Source: Bacteroidales bacterium
Lineage (GTDB): Bacteria; Bacteroidota; Bacteroidia; Bacteroidales; UBA7960
Assembly: GCA_007118495.1 (NCBI GenBank)
Contig: SKRM01000059.1
Coordinates: 1 to 36,822, forward strand
Direction of reading: 5' to 3'
Length of the DNA: 36,822 nt
This document shows, piece by piece, positions 1 to 9,272 of the stretch. The notes under the pieces are model-generated. The model saw only the letters and a program-made list of their open reading frames with translations, was not told where the DNA came from and searched no databases. The stretch's first letter is position 1. Each line of letters starts with the position of its first letter. The position numbers were made by a program, and so were the translations under genes.

Positions 1-88
1 AGCCGCCTAACTGCACGGAGCGCAGCGAGGTGCCAACAGCGAGGCACGAAGTGCCGAGCCTAACTGCGGCGCAGCCGCCTAACTACCT
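1..88. repeat. GC-rich modular hairpin repeat cluster
   Basis: A 12-bp word (agccgcctaact) occurs at 1-12 and again at 73-84, and cctaactgc occurs at 6-14 and 59-67. Between them lie short perfect hairpins: GGCAC-gaa-GTGCC at 43-55 and GCGGC-gca-GCCGC at 66-78. The cluster sits at the 3' end of the minus-strand M81 gene, whose TAG stop (83-85) falls inside the repeat word. A related element lies at 16916-16951. It is probably an intergenic REP-like or transcript-end element. It may continue beyond the left edge of the window. Confidence 0.7.
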
Positions 89-1753
89 CGGTCCGGTCTC
101 AATAATCAGACCTTCCCCTGTCTGGTAAATCATCTGATCATCACCAATATAAGGTCTGTCCCAAATATGCCCCATCTCCCTGTTCATGTCAAGGGGATAC
201 AAATACTGCCCTCCGTTTACAAAATTGATTTTTGTAATATCGGCAGGGCCCCAGCCGGGTACTTCAATTTTCACGATTGTTCCGGGATACTCTTCGCCGG
301 CAATACCGGTTTCATAATACCCCCTAAAGAAATGCACCCTGGTCTTATGAACAACGATGTCTAGTTCATTGAAATCAATACCCACCCTGGCATGCCATTC
401 AGGTGCGGTTATCTGACGCAGTGCAGGCGTTACGACAATGCGGTTATTGTTACCAAATAAAAGCACAAGGTATTGCCGGTCAATAAACTCCACCACGGCA
501 TCATCCAATTCAATGGGGTCGCCAGCCAGCATATCTGAAGTGCCTGCTACCTTGATGGGCCCGGTTCTTTCACCAGCTTGCAAATTGCGGCTGTGGATGA
601 CATTAAAAAGTTCAGCATCTGCAAGGGTACCAATGGCAAAATTTGATGCACCTTTGCGAATAAGTTCCCGGGTAATCCAGGTTGCCCCACCGGTACGATC
701 GCATCCATCGGCAATCACCACAGGCGTTTCACCTTTTCTGACAGCCTCCATGGCATGGGCAACGCCATCTTCCACATTAAAGATATCCTTAAACACAAAC
801 GCTTCTCTTTTCATCCAGAAAAACTGGTTCATATCATCGGCAATCTTGTCAGCAAGTTCCTGATTTCCATTGGTCACAACAAATATGGAGGCACCATTAT
901 CAGGAACATCTGCATAGGCAAACCCGAAGTTTACCGAGACATATACATCTTGTTCTCTGTCTTCCCAGCGTCTTGCCCTCTCCATGATCTCACGGGCAGG
1001 GTAACGAACAGTGGCCTGAAAAAAACTTGGGGTGATCACACCGGGTTTACGGGTTGCCACTACCGGGTTATAGGTTCCCTGTAGCATCCTGATCATCACA
1101 TCGGCTGCATATTGTCCCATAAGTGCAGCATCATAATGGGGAAAACGTTTGGTGGCAAACACAGCATCAGCTGCATCATCAGCTACAAGCTCTGCATCCA
1201 CACAAGCATGCAGGTCAAGTGATACGGTAATGGCAACATCAGATCCCAGTTTTCTGCGAACCATCCTGGCCAATTCAGCCTCAGGTCTGGCTATACCTGC
1301 AACAGCCATTGATCCATGCACGGCCAGGTGGATCCCGTCAAATGGACCCTTTTCATCAAGATCGGCCATCATTTTGTCTGTATAGTAAGACCAAACCTCC
1401 ATGGAGTTCCAGCTACGACCAGTACCACCCACGGGCATTCCGGCAGGTGAAGTTATTCCGATTAGTTCAACGCCACTGTAGGCAACCATGCGTTCTTCAA
1501 AGCCTCCGATATAGTCACGGCCACTTCCGCCTCCAAGAATACGATCAGTGGCAGGACCTGTGGCAAGCCAATCTTCAAGGCCGGCCGGATCGGGGCAATA
1601 GGTACAAGTTTCGTGAACAAATGACAGAACGGCAATTCGGTAGGTATCCTGCCTGAGAGGCACTTTTCGCTCAGCGGTTGGCTGGCCAAAAAGGACCATA
1701 GATTGCAGAATCAATACGGTAAATACATAAAAAGTCAGGGCAAAGCGTCTCAT
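83..1753 (-). CDS. M81 family metallopeptidase (MlrC-like), secreted
   Basis: This 556-residue protein resembles the M81/MlrC family, named for microcystinase C, which hydrolyses small linear peptides using zinc. It has an N-terminal hydrophobic signal sequence (about residues 1-24), so it is probably exported. Family motifs visible are HETCTYCP at 47-54, LDLHAC at 179-184 and FPHYD at 204-208, which hold candidate zinc-binding and catalytic residues. The second half corresponds to the MlrC C-terminal domain. The length is a little above the usual roughly 490 residues because of the signal region. The gene is divergent from the serine hydrolase at 1914, with 160 bases between. A TATATTTG box reading on the minus strand lies at 1808-1815. 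The substrate is unknown; many family members outside microcystin degraders are general peptidases or amidohydrolases. Confidence 0.85.
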   Translation of the reverse strand: MRRFALTFYVFTVLILQSMVLFGQPTAERKVPLRQDTYRIAVLSFVHETCTYCPDPAGLEDWLATGPATDRILGGGSGRDYIGGFEERMVAYSGVELIGITSPAGMPVGGTGRSWNSMEVWSYYTDKMMADLDEKGPFDGIHLAVHGSMAVAGIARPEAELARMVRRKLGSDVAITVSLDLHACVDAELVADDAADAVFATKRFPHYDAALMGQYAADVMIRMLQGTYNPVVATRKPGVITPSFFQATVRYPAREIMERARRWEDREQDVYVSVNFGFAYADVPDNGASIFVVTNGNQELADKIADDMNQFFWMKREAFVFKDIFNVEDGVAHAMEAVRKGETPVVIADGCDRTGGATWITRELIRKGASNFAIGTLADAELFNVIHSRNLQAGERTGPIKVAGTSDMLAGDPIELDDAVVEFIDRQYLVLLFGNNNRIVVTPALRQITAPEWHARVGIDFNELDIVVHKTRVHFFRGYYETGIAGEEYPGTIVKIEVPGWGPADITKINFVNGGQYLYPLDMNREMGHIWDRPYIGDDQMIYQTGEGLIIETGPR

Positions 1754-1807
1754 GGGGTCAAATATATTACGTTAGTGGTTGATACAAAAGGCTTTCAATG
1801 GATACAA

Positions 1808-1815
1808 CAAATATA
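1808..1815 (-). promoter_or_regulatory. Putative -7 box (TATATTTG) for the M81 gene
   Basis: On the minus strand this is an exact match to the Bacteroidota -7 consensus TAnnTTTG, about 55 bases before the start codon at 1753. A second exact match at 1759-1766 is only six bases from the start codon and would give a leaderless transcript. No clear -33 TTG was seen for either. Confidence 0.35.
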
Positions 1816-1913
1816 GATATTCCCTGAATTTTCAGTGATTTTTCCCAAAAAAATGCCATCTTTGAAAAAAACATTTACATATCCTTCACCATCCTACTAA
1901 ATCATACAACACA

Positions 1914-3332
1914 ATGAAACGGCTGATCTTCATTATTGCAGCAATTTTGTTTGCATTTCAGGTATCGGGGAATGAACCGGTTAAAAAGCTTGACAGCTTG
2001 ATGAACCTGTTTCATGACCACAACAATTTCAGTGGTAGTGTGCTTGTAGCCCAGAACGGAGAAATTTTGTTTTCCGGAGGCTATGGATACGCAAACATTG
2101 AGCACCATATAGTCAACAGCGAACAAATGAAATACAGAGTCGCATCCATCAGTAAACAGTTTACCTCCATGCTGATTTTACAAAAAGTCAGCGAAGGTAA
2201 AATGAAGCTGGATGCACCCATCAGAGACTATATTCCTGATTATCCCGCTCCACAGGGAGATGTCATTACCATCCACCACCTCATGTCTCATACATCAGGT
2301 ATGCCACATTATGCAGGAATACCGAATTTTTTCAACCTATACGGGAGGCAGCTTTTTGAACACAGAGACTTTGTTGAGTTATTCTGGGATCTGGATCTTA
2401 TGTGGGAGCCAGGCGCAAGATATAGTTACAGCAGTTTTGGCTACTACCTGCTGGGGTACATCCTTGAGGAGGTGTCAAAAAAGCGCTTTGCCGACTTGCT
2501 TGATGAAAAGATTCTTCACCCGCTGGGCATGTATGAATCTGGCATAGAAGACCACCGGAAAATTATCAGGAACAGGGCATCGGGCTACGATTTTATACTT
2601 AATGGTTTTATCAGGGCTGAATTCAGAGACCTGTCAACTGCACTGGCCACTGGTGACATGTATACCACTCCCCTTGATATGGTGCTCTGGGACGAGGCAT
2701 TAAGTAACTACACCTTATTGGAAAAACAATACCAGGATCTGATTTTCAAGCCCAATTTAAATGGTTATGGTTATGGCTGGAATGTGGGATACCGGAAAGT
2801 GAACGAAAATGACAGCATTTACTACAACCAACATACCGGAGGGACCAACGGCTTTACCAGTATCGGCACCAGACTACCAGAAGATGGATATTATATTCTT
2901 GTCTTTTGCAACACCCGACCCGGCGAGATTCGTTCTGTTGAACAAAATATTGTTAGGGTTCTGTACGGTGAAGAGATCCAGTTTACACCTTCTGTCAGTA
3001 TCGCTGCGTCAAGAATCATGGAAACAGAGGGCTTGCAGCAGTCGCTGGATTTTCTGAAAGAACTATCGCGTGGTAACCACCAGCAAAACGGCTTCAACCT
3101 TCAACCCATAAGCAGTATAGTGTCTGATCTGATCAGCTTGCGCCGTACATATGAAGCAACTGCATTCGCACAACTGGGAACCGAAATTTTTCCTGAATCA
3201 GCCCAGGCTCACATGCTTTTGGGTGATGCCTTCAGGGCAGATGGACAGGAAGAAGAAGCCATCAAATCATATGCAAGAGCATTACTGATCAATCCTTCGC
3301 ACAGGCAAAGCCTTTTAAGACTTGGCAGGTAA
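1914..3332 (+). CDS. Serine hydrolase, beta-lactamase/PBP4-like fold, with C-terminal TPR
   Basis: This 472-residue protein starts with a signal peptide (about 1-19). It carries the penicillin-binding-protein/class C beta-lactamase signature: S78-I-S-K81 as the nucleophile motif, Y172-S-S in place of the usual YxN, and H307-T-G-G as the third motif. Residues of about 385-470 look like a tetratricopeptide repeat region ending in SYARALLINPSHRQSL. Such proteins act in the periplasm as esterases, peptidases or D-aminopeptidases; a true beta-lactamase role is not indicated. The Asn-to-Ser change in the second motif is tolerated in some family members. The gene is divergent from the M81 peptidase and convergent with the lactate permease. 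Confidence 0.88.
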   Translation: MKRLIFIIAAILFAFQVSGNEPVKKLDSLMNLFHDHNNFSGSVLVAQNGEILFSGGYGYANIEHHIVNSEQMKYRVASISKQFTSMLILQKVSEGKMKLDAPIRDYIPDYPAPQGDVITIHHLMSHTSGMPHYAGIPNFFNLYGRQLFEHRDFVELFWDLDLMWEPGARYSYSSFGYYLLGYILEEVSKKRFADLLDEKILHPLGMYESGIEDHRKIIRNRASGYDFILNGFIRAEFRDLSTALATGDMYTTPLDMVLWDEALSNYTLLEKQYQDLIFKPNLNGYGYGWNVGYRKVNENDSIYYNQHTGGTNGFTSIGTRLPEDGYYILVFCNTRPGEIRSVEQNIVRVLYGEEIQFTPSVSIAASRIMETEGLQQSLDFLKELSRGNHQQNGFNLQPISSIVSDLISLRRTYEATAFAQLGTEIFPESAQAHMLLGDAFRADGQEEEAIKSYARALLINPSHRQSLLRLGR

Positions 3333-3433
3333 AACATATAGCACCAGATATTAGTCAGAGATTGACATTTCACTAACAAGGCCTTAATTGTCAAGTTCGC
3401 GTACATTTTGCCCGCAATGAGCTGTGAATTTAT

Positions 3434-5116
3434 TTAAAACAGCGAAATACTGGTCAAATGCAGAATAATCATTGCAAGCAGACCTGCCAAAAGACCAAGG
3501 ATTATCACTGGTATCAGGTTGCGTTTTAAAAGGATACCTTCTACACCAACCAATCCAACAGTAGCACATGCTGCAATAATATTATGTACCCCAAGCATAT
3601 TGCCGATGGCGCCACCCATATTCTGCAAACTCACAATGAGTAGGCGCGACATTTCGGTCTGTTCAGCCACTGAGTATTGAAATAGCGAAAAAAGCATATT
3701 TGACACAGCATTTGAACCTGCCATGAATGAGCCAAGTGCACCAACAAACGGACTAAATACCGGCCAGGTTTCACTGGCCAGACCTGCCATAAACTGGGCC
3801 ATGGCAATGAGCATTCCGGGAAGCTCATGGGGGTTGCTTCCTGATTGCATCATGAGTCTGACCATAGGTACAGCAAAAAAGAGTGCCACGGCCGGCCCTT
3901 TAATCCTTTCAAAAGCTTCAGACCAGGCAAGTTTTACCTGACTGGTTTTCATGCCAAAAAGGGGGATACAAAGCAGGGCAACAAGAATAAAAGGGAACAC
4001 ACCAGGATTATATAACGGATCAAAATCCAGATAAACATCGGTTGCAAATACATTTTCGACCTCTAGTTTTACAGACTGTAGCCAGCCACCAAACGGGAAA
4101 AAATGCACCCGGGTAACAATCAGCAATAAACCAATCAGTGCGTAAGGCAACCAGGCTTTCAACAGTGATATCCCTGCCGGGTCAGTTTGGGAATCCATTT
4201 TTATGTTTCCCGACCAGTTAGGTTCCCATTTCGATGCAGGCGCAAAATCCCAGCTTTTTTCAGGGACCAGAAACCCAGCCTGTGTGGCAGGAATAAGAAC
4301 AAGCATTCCCACCAGACCCCCTATAATACTCGGAAATTCAGGACCAAGAAAACGCGCAACAATCAAATAGGGAACTACAAAGCACATGCCCGCGAAAATC
4401 GCATAGGGCCATATTTTCAGACCTTCGGCAAAGCTCTTTCTTTCTCCAAAAAAACCAGTCATCATTGCAACCATTATCAAAGGCACAAGTAAACCAGGCA
4501 ACACATGAAGCATTGCAGTCCAAAAACCGGTCAACCGGATAAATTCAGCATAGCTTAATCCGGCTGCCAAAAGGTCTTGTTCAATATATGGCAGATTCAG
4601 TGAAGTACCTACTCCGATGAGGGTGGGTGTTCCGACAGCTCCAAATGAAACAGCTGTACTGTTTGCAATCAGGGCAACCATAACTGCGGCCAAAGCAGGA
4701 AATCCAAGTGACAGCAACAAAGGTGCCGTAAGAGCTGCAGGGGTTCCAAAACCTGCAGCTCCTTCAATAAAGCTTCCAAATAGCCAGGTGATAATAATGG
4801 CCTGAATGCGTCTGTCGGGCGAAATGCTGGTAAATCCACGATTTATTGCTCCGATGGCACCACTTTCACGCATGGTAAAAAGCAGTGTCAGTGCACCGAA
4901 AACAATCAATAGTATCTTGAGCGCGATGACCAGTCCATTGATGCTGGCAGCCGCAATCCAAACGACAGGCATCTCCCATATAAACAAAACCAAAAGAAGA
5001 GTGAATACGAAAGCCAAAGGCATGGCTCTGGTTGCAGGCCAGCGCATTCCCGCCATCAAAACAAAAATGATCAGGATGGGGAGTAAGGCCAAAAGTGCAA
5101 GGAAATTCTCAGACAT
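3434..5116 (-). CDS. lctP: L-lactate permease (LctP family)
   Basis: A 560-residue, highly hydrophobic protein with about 12-14 membrane segments, matching the LctP/LldP lactate permease family in length and sequence. Recognisable stretches include [16 protein letters not shown] in the first half and [20 protein letters not shown] in the second half, both family hallmarks. It imports lactate (and often glycolate) with protons across the inner membrane. It is divergent from a D-lactate dehydrogenase whose start lies 90 bases away, so the pair probably handles lactate uptake or exchange and oxidation or formation. The 3' end converges on the serine hydrolase with about 100 bases between, where I see no clear terminator. 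Confidence 0.95.
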   Translation of the reverse strand: MSENFLALLALLPILIIFVLMAGMRWPATRAMPLAFVFTLLLVLFIWEMPVVWIAAASINGLVIALKILLIVFGALTLLFTMRESGAIGAINRGFTSISPDRRIQAIIITWLFGSFIEGAAGFGTPAALTAPLLLSLGFPALAAVMVALIANSTAVSFGAVGTPTLIGVGTSLNLPYIEQDLLAAGLSYAEFIRLTGFWTAMLHVLPGLLVPLIMVAMMTGFFGERKSFAEGLKIWPYAIFAGMCFVVPYLIVARFLGPEFPSIIGGLVGMLVLIPATQAGFLVPEKSWDFAPASKWEPNWSGNIKMDSQTDPAGISLLKAWLPYALIGLLLIVTRVHFFPFGGWLQSVKLEVENVFATDVYLDFDPLYNPGVFPFILVALLCIPLFGMKTSQVKLAWSEAFERIKGPAVALFFAVPMVRLMMQSGSNPHELPGMLIAMAQFMAGLASETWPVFSPFVGALGSFMAGSNAVSNMLFSLFQYSVAEQTEMSRLLIVSLQNMGGAIGNMLGVHNIIAACATVGLVGVEGILLKRNLIPVIILGLLAGLLAMIILHLTSISLF

Positions 5117-5206
5117 TTAATGGCTTTGGGTTCATATATAGAATTGAGAACATTTTTAGAAGTAATTTGTTTATTGATTGTAATGAATTTAACATCTCTA
5201 TCTGCC

Positions 5207-6214
5207 ATGTCTAAAATAGCGTTTTTCTCTACACAATCATACGACAGACGTTTTTTTGAAAACAGTTCAGATGCGCACCATTTTGAATTTTTTGAGACCC
5301 GTCTGAACACAAAAACAGTTGGGCTGGCCAGTGGCTTTGATGGTATATGCGTTTTTGTAAATGACAAAGTCAACCCTGAAGTCATGAAAATGCTGTCTGA
5401 AATTGGAATTAAGCTTGTAGCTCTTCGATGTGCAGGATTCAACAATGTTGATCTGAAAGCAGCAGAAAAATACAACATAAGGGTAATGCGTGTGCCCGCA
5501 TACTCACCTGAAGCAGTGGCTGAGCATGCCATGGCATTGGTAATGACATTGGCCAGAAAAACCCATAAGGCTTACAACCGGGTACGCGATGGTAACTTTT
5601 CACTTGAAAGACTCAATGGTTTTACCATTCATGGAAAAACTGTGGGGGTGATAGGTACAGGTAAAATTGGACAGGCCTTTTGCCGAATTGTCAAAGGATT
5701 TGGCGCTGAGGTTATTGCATTTGATAAATATCCATCAGAAGAACTTCAGAAACCAGGTATTACCTACAAATCATTTAATGAGGTTCTGGGAGCAAGCGAC
5801 ATTCTCAGTTTACATTGCCCGCTCACTCCAGACACCCATCATATAATCAACAAAGATTCACTAAAAAAAATGAAGCAGGGCGCCATGCTGGTAAATACAA
5901 GCAGAGGAAAACTGGTAGATACTTCAGCTGTAATTGAATCGCTCAAGAACGAACATCTTGGGTTTTTGGCCATTGATGTTTATGAGCAGGAAGAAAAACT
6001 TTTTTTCAGAGATTTATCAGATATCATTATCAGAGACGACCAGATTGCCCAGCTGATGATTTTCCCAAATGTGCTCATTACAGCCCACCAGGGGTTTTTC
6101 ACCCAAGAAAGCATGCTTGAAATCACCCGGACAACACTCAAAAATTTTGACGACTTTGAAGCCGGTGTTGAATCTGATAATGAAGTGAGTTGTGAATTGA
6201 TAAAAGATTGCTGA
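5207..6214 (+). CDS. ldhA: D-lactate dehydrogenase (D-2-hydroxyacid dehydrogenase)
   Basis: NAD-dependent reduction of pyruvate to D-lactate in the cytoplasm. I start the protein at the ATG at 5207 (MSKIAFFSTQ), giving 335 residues, the normal family length; the same frame is open back to 5120 but that extension does not look like the family. The Rossmann motif GVIGTGKIG is at about 147-155. Catalytic candidates are Arg233 (TSRG), Glu260 (DVYEQ) and His294 (TAHQG), matching the expected Arg/Glu/His arrangement. The DVYEQE sequence and the overall length favour lactate dehydrogenase over phosphoglycerate dehydrogenase. It is divergent from the lactate permease. Its 3' end faces the OsmC gene across a hairpin. 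Confidence 0.93.
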   Translation: MSKIAFFSTQSYDRRFFENSSDAHHFEFFETRLNTKTVGLASGFDGICVFVNDKVNPEVMKMLSEIGIKLVALRCAGFNNVDLKAAEKYNIRVMRVPAYSPEAVAEHAMALVMTLARKTHKAYNRVRDGNFSLERLNGFTIHGKTVGVIGTGKIGQAFCRIVKGFGAEVIAFDKYPSEELQKPGITYKSFNEVLGASDILSLHCPLTPDTHHIINKDSLKKMKQGAMLVNTSRGKLVDTSAVIESLKNEHLGFLAIDVYEQEEKLFFRDLSDIIIRDDQIAQLMIFPNVLITAHQGFFTQESMLEITRTTLKNFDDFEAGVESDNEVSCELIKDC

Positions 6215-6215
6215 T

Positions 6216-6248
6216 AAAAAAACCCGCCACTCAGAGAGAATGGCGGGT
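6216..6248 (-). terminator. Rho-independent terminator for the OsmC gene
   Basis: On the minus strand an 8-bp perfect stem (ACCCGCCA at 6222-6229 with TGGCGGGT at 6241-6248, 11-base loop) is followed by a run of seven T. The T run is on the side that terminates the minus-strand OsmC transcript. On the plus strand the hairpin is not followed by T residues, so it is a poor terminator for ldhA. Confidence 0.85.
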
Positions 6249-6275
6249 GAATGCACAGGTGTGCTATGGAAACGC

Positions 6276-6710
6276 TTACGCGACGACAACTTTTACAGGT
6301 GTAGCCTGTTGTAGGTTATCACTTACCGGACAACGAGATTCAACCGCATGAACCCATTTGTCAAGTGTAGCCTGATCGGCATCGCAATCTGGCTTCAGTT
6401 CGATAACAATTTCTTTATAGCCAGCCCGTTCCACATCACTTTTTCCAAACAGTCTGGCGGGATTTAAATTTCCCTCTATGTTAATTTCCAATCCACGAAG
6501 TTCGAAATTCATTTCTTTTGCAATGATATGGCCCATTACGTTCAGGCAGCCGGCAAAGGCAGCCAACACGTATTCAACCGGATTAGCAGCCTGGTCTGTA
6601 CCACCCAATGCTTCTGGTTCATCTACAATAATTTGGAAATTTCTAGCCTTTACCATTGTTCTGGCAGGAGTTTCACTATGTGCGTTGATACTAAATCTTA
6701 AATCAGCCAT
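6276..6710 (-). CDS. OsmC family protein (YhfA-like)
   Basis: A 144-residue OsmC/Ohr-fold protein. The two conserved cysteines are Cys55 (AFAGCLNV) and Cys127 (ESRCPVSD), positioned as in the peroxide-reducing family. The domain spans the whole protein. OsmC and Ohr proteins reduce organic hydroperoxides; the YhfA-like subgroup is less well defined, so the substrate is open. The gene is divergent from a Crp/Fnr regulator, with a 147-base shared region that holds a TACCTTTG box for this gene. A strong terminator follows it. Sequence similarity is clear enough for the family but not for the subgroup. Confidence 0.88.
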   Translation of the reverse strand: MADLRFSINAHSETPARTMVKARNFQIIVDEPEALGGTDQAANPVEYVLAAFAGCLNVMGHIIAKEMNFELRGLEINIEGNLNPARLFGKSDVERAGYKEIVIELKPDCDADQATLDKWVHAVESRCPVSDNLQQATPVKVVVA

Positions 6711-6742
6711 AACTTTATATATTTAAGTTGTTATTTTATTAA

Positions 6743-6750
6743 CAAAGGTA
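6743..6750 (-). promoter_or_regulatory. Putative -7 box (TACCTTTG) for the OsmC gene
   Basis: An exact TAnnTTTG match on the minus strand, 33 bases before the start codon at 6710. It would give a leader of about 25 bases. No convincing -33 TTG at 19-21 bases was seen. Confidence 0.45.
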
Positions 6751-6857
6751 TGCAAAATAACATAAGCACAGTAATTTATATATTGGCAAAGCACAACAAT
6801 CACCATGTACTTTTGAACTAAAAAAAATGTAATATTGCATTTAATAAGCTATTGAAA

Positions 6858-7523
6858 ATGAATCAGCAAAAACTATCCGGTTCTGGGTGGTCTAACAGCC
6901 TTACGGAAAAACAACGTGAAACAGTTATCGCAAACTCAGTGATAGTCGAATTCGCTGCATTTGAGACAATCGTCAAACAAGGTGTAGCAGCCAGCCATAT
7001 TCTTTTCCTTGAAGAGGGAATGGCCAAATTAAGTGTCAGTGACAAAGACCGGATCACCACCTTTAAAATTGTGCCTGGTGGTACATTTATCGGCCTGATG
7101 TGCTCCTTTGTCAAACGGAGCTTTGACTTTTCGGCGGTGGCTATAAAGCCCTCAAAAGTACGCATGATCGACCGGGACGTTTTTGAAGATCTCATCAGGC
7201 ATAACGGAGATTTTGCAGTAGAGATGGTTCAAATGATGTCACTTGCAACCAATAAGATAGTGCACGATTTAATTTACCTGAGTCATAAAAATGCAGATGG
7301 AGCCCTTTGCACCATCATCCTTGAGCTGGTAAGGATTTTCGGCATACATTCATTTCAGCTTCCCTTTACCAGGCTTGAACTGGCAGATATGATTGGTTAT
7401 TCAAAAGAAAGTGTAATCCATACCTTATCTTCGCTGCAGCGCGATGGCATCATTGAGGTGAGCGGTAAGAATATCAAAGTAGTTGATCAAAAACGTCTTG
7501 AGTTGATCAGTAAGCACGGATAA
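6858..7523 (+). CDS. Crp/Fnr family transcription regulator
   Basis: About 221 residues: an N-terminal cyclic-nucleotide-binding-like beta barrel (about 25-125), a linker helix, and a C-terminal Crp-type winged helix (about 150-205) with the recognition region MIGYSKESVIHTLSSL. I use the ATG at 6858; a TTG two codons upstream is possible. The N-terminal cysteine cluster of Fnr is absent, so a [4Fe-4S] oxygen sensor is not supported; the ligand is unknown. It is divergent from the OsmC gene and is a plausible regulator of it, and is followed by a weak terminator and the AhpD-like gene. Confidence 0.9.
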   Translation: MNQQKLSGSGWSNSLTEKQRETVIANSVIVEFAAFETIVKQGVAASHILFLEEGMAKLSVSDKDRITTFKIVPGGTFIGLMCSFVKRSFDFSAVAIKPSKVRMIDRDVFEDLIRHNGDFAVEMVQMMSLATNKIVHDLIYLSHKNADGALCTIILELVRIFGIHSFQLPFTRLELADMIGYSKESVIHTLSSLQRDGIIEVSGKNIKVVDQKRLELISKHG

Positions 7524-7575
7524 CACATAATCAACAGCACAGAAAAATCCTTTTTAGCATTAACCTGTTGTCGGT

Positions 7576-7601
7576 AAAACTCCGGAATAAACCAGAGTTT
7601 T
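7576..7601 (+). terminator. Possible terminator after the Crp/Fnr gene
   Basis: An AAAACTC / GAGTTTT stem, extended by GG/CC with one mismatch, has a 6-base loop and ends in T residues, with further T-rich sequence nearby. It lies 53 bases after the stop codon. The stem is AT-rich, so strength is uncertain. Confidence 0.45.
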
Positions 7602-7670
7602 CTGAGCTCTTTTCTTCCATAATTTTCTTCCTGGTTATAAATTGTCTTAATTTCGAAAAAAAATAATTAC

Positions 7671-8231
7671 ATGACCCGCATTAAGACCATTGATTATAAG
7701 GAATCAACCGGAAAACTCCGAACGATCTACGATGAACTCATCAAAAGCAGGGGAAAGCTTGCCAATGTACACAAAATACAGAGCCTGCGTCCGGAAAGCA
7801 TTCGTCAGCATATGGATTTGTATATGGGTATTATGTTCAGCCGTTCTGAACTAAGCAGGGCACAAAGGGAGATGATGGCGGTGGTTGTTTCAGTCGCAAA
7901 CGGATGCAGTTACTGTACCAGGCACCATGCCGAAGCCCTGAACCACTATTGGAAAGATGATGAGAAAATTGATCAGCTTATTGGTGGGTCATGGGAGACC
8001 ATACTTGATCAGCATGAGGCAGCTCTCTGTAATTATGCAAAAAGTCTCACCACCACGCCCTCCAAACATGAAGACCATGACCTTACCATATATTTAAAAC
8101 AAGCAGGTTTTAGTGATAATGCCATTTTGGATGCATCCCTGGTCATCTCCTATTTTAATTTCGTCAACCGCATGGTCTTATCGTTGGAGGTAGAGGTTGA
8201 AGATGGCGGAGAAGGAGGCTACAAATACTAA
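7671..8231 (+). CDS. AhpD-like / carboxymuconolactone decarboxylase-fold peroxidase-related protein
   Basis: A 186-residue alpha-helical protein of the AhpD/CMD superfamily, of the uncharacterised peroxidase-related type. The redox motif C79-S-Y-C82 followed by His86 (CTRHHAEAL) is complete, which suggests a thiol-based peroxidase or disulfide reductase activity in the cytoplasm. The start ATG is preceded by AT-rich sequence with a near-consensus TAATTTCG box at 7648-7655. The 3' end overlaps the convergent pirin gene by four bases. Together with OsmC it suggests a local group of peroxide-defence genes, which is an inference from neighbourhood only. Confidence 0.85.
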   Translation: MTRIKTIDYKESTGKLRTIYDELIKSRGKLANVHKIQSLRPESIRQHMDLYMGIMFSRSELSRAQREMMAVVVSVANGCSYCTRHHAEALNHYWKDDEKIDQLIGGSWETILDQHEAALCNYAKSLTTTPSKHEDHDLTIYLKQAGFSDNAILDASLVISYFNFVNRMVLSLEVEVEDGGEGGYKY

Positions 8232-9247
8232 GCTGGTTTTTCAATACGGCCATCCTTGTATTTGGCAAACCGGCCTTCATCACGCGGGTGGACATGATCA
8301 TACCTATCCCATGGCCACCCGCCAAAATGGGTTTCACGGTAATCATAAATGGCCTGCCTGATTTCATCAGCTGTATTCATCACAAAGGGTCCATGCTGAA
8401 CAACAGGCTCATGTATGGGCATTCCTTGTAAAAACAGCAAAAAGGCCTCCTTATCTATGGCTTCAATAATCACATCCTGGTCTGCCAGCAATTCAGCAGC
8501 ATTGCCCGTGTCAATGTCAATCCCAGCCATTTTAAGTTTACCACCCCTATAAAAATATAGCATACGGTGCATTTCGGGAGTTGAGGCCGGCAGTGTGAAC
8601 CTGGCTCCTGCATCTATGCGAATAGTCCAGATGTTGACCCCATGGGCAGGATCAGCAGCCCACGAATCGGGTGCCGGGTCAGGTGCTTCAGCACCATCAA
8701 ATGAACCAGCAAATATCTTCAAACTGGTTTTTAGCCCTTTTTCATCTTCAAGTTCTACCAGTGGGATACGCTCTCCCCACAGCATTTTGAAGTGTGGATC
8801 GGCAAATTTTTTTCTGGCAGGCAAATTCAACCATATCTGAAATAATTCGAGCCGGTTGCCTTTCTCCTGTTGTCGCAATGGAAACATTTCGCAATGCTGT
8901 AGTCCGGCTCCGGCAGTCATCCACTGAACATCGCCCATTCCATACCTGCCGGCAGCTCCGTGGCTGTCAGAATGATCCACAAAGCCATCCAGAACAATGG
9001 TTACCGTTTCAAAACCTCTGTGGGGGTGAGCCGGAAAGCCTGGCACTCGTTCACCATGGTACATCCGCCACCCGTCTTTCAGGGTAAAATCCTGGCCCAG
9101 ATATCGACCGGAAAGAGACACTGCCGGCCCCATTTCACTGTTGCCAGCCGGATAATTATCGAGGTGGTGTACGCAAAAAATAAATGGATTTTGCACTGGC
9201 CACATAAATTCAAGTGGCTTGATGTTTTGAATTACCTTGTTGTACAT
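8228..9247 (-). CDS. Pirin family protein
   Basis: A 339-residue double-cupin protein of the pirin family. The N-terminal cupin carries the metal-binding motifs PAHPHRGFET and LQHCEMFP, giving the usual three His and one Glu ligands. The C-terminal pirin domain ends around residues 215-320. Bacterial pirins are metal-binding cytoplasmic proteins; some have quercetinase activity and others modulate central metabolism enzymes, so the role here is open. The protein is longer than the usual roughly 280-300 residues because of an extended C-terminus after DEIRQAIYDY. A TAACTTTG box lies at 9273-9280. Confidence 0.92.
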   Translation of the reverse strand: MYNKVIQNIKPLEFMWPVQNPFIFCVHHLDNYPAGNSEMGPAVSLSGRYLGQDFTLKDGWRMYHGERVPGFPAHPHRGFETVTIVLDGFVDHSDSHGAAGRYGMGDVQWMTAGAGLQHCEMFPLRQQEKGNRLELFQIWLNLPARKKFADPHFKMLWGERIPLVELEDEKGLKTSLKIFAGSFDGAEAPDPAPDSWAADPAHGVNIWTIRIDAGARFTLPASTPEMHRMLYFYRGGKLKMAGIDIDTGNAAELLADQDVIIEAIDKEAFLLFLQGMPIHEPVVQHGPFVMNTADEIRQAIYDYRETHFGGWPWDRYDHVHPRDEGRFAKYKDGRIEKPA

Positions 9248-9272
9248 AGCTAAGCGACTTAGGTTTATACAA

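Noticed and set aside
1-88. CRISPR array
   Set aside because: Repeat spacing is irregular, units are internally palindromic and no spacers of even length or cas genes are present.
438-1656. Long plus-strand open frames inside the M81 gene
   Set aside because: They are antisense shadows of a clear family gene and have no recognisable product.
5120-5206. Longer start for the D-lactate dehydrogenase
   Set aside because: The 29 extra residues are hydrophobic and unlike the family, and the ATG at 5207 gives the standard length and N-terminus.
6216-6248. Bidirectional terminator for ldhA and the OsmC gene
   Set aside because: The T run exists only on the minus-strand side, so it serves the OsmC transcript; the plus-strand side lacks it.
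6858-7523. Fnr-type oxygen sensor
   Set aside because: The N-terminal cysteine cluster needed for a [4Fe-4S] cluster is absent; only scattered cysteines occur (for example in LMCSF and ALCTI).
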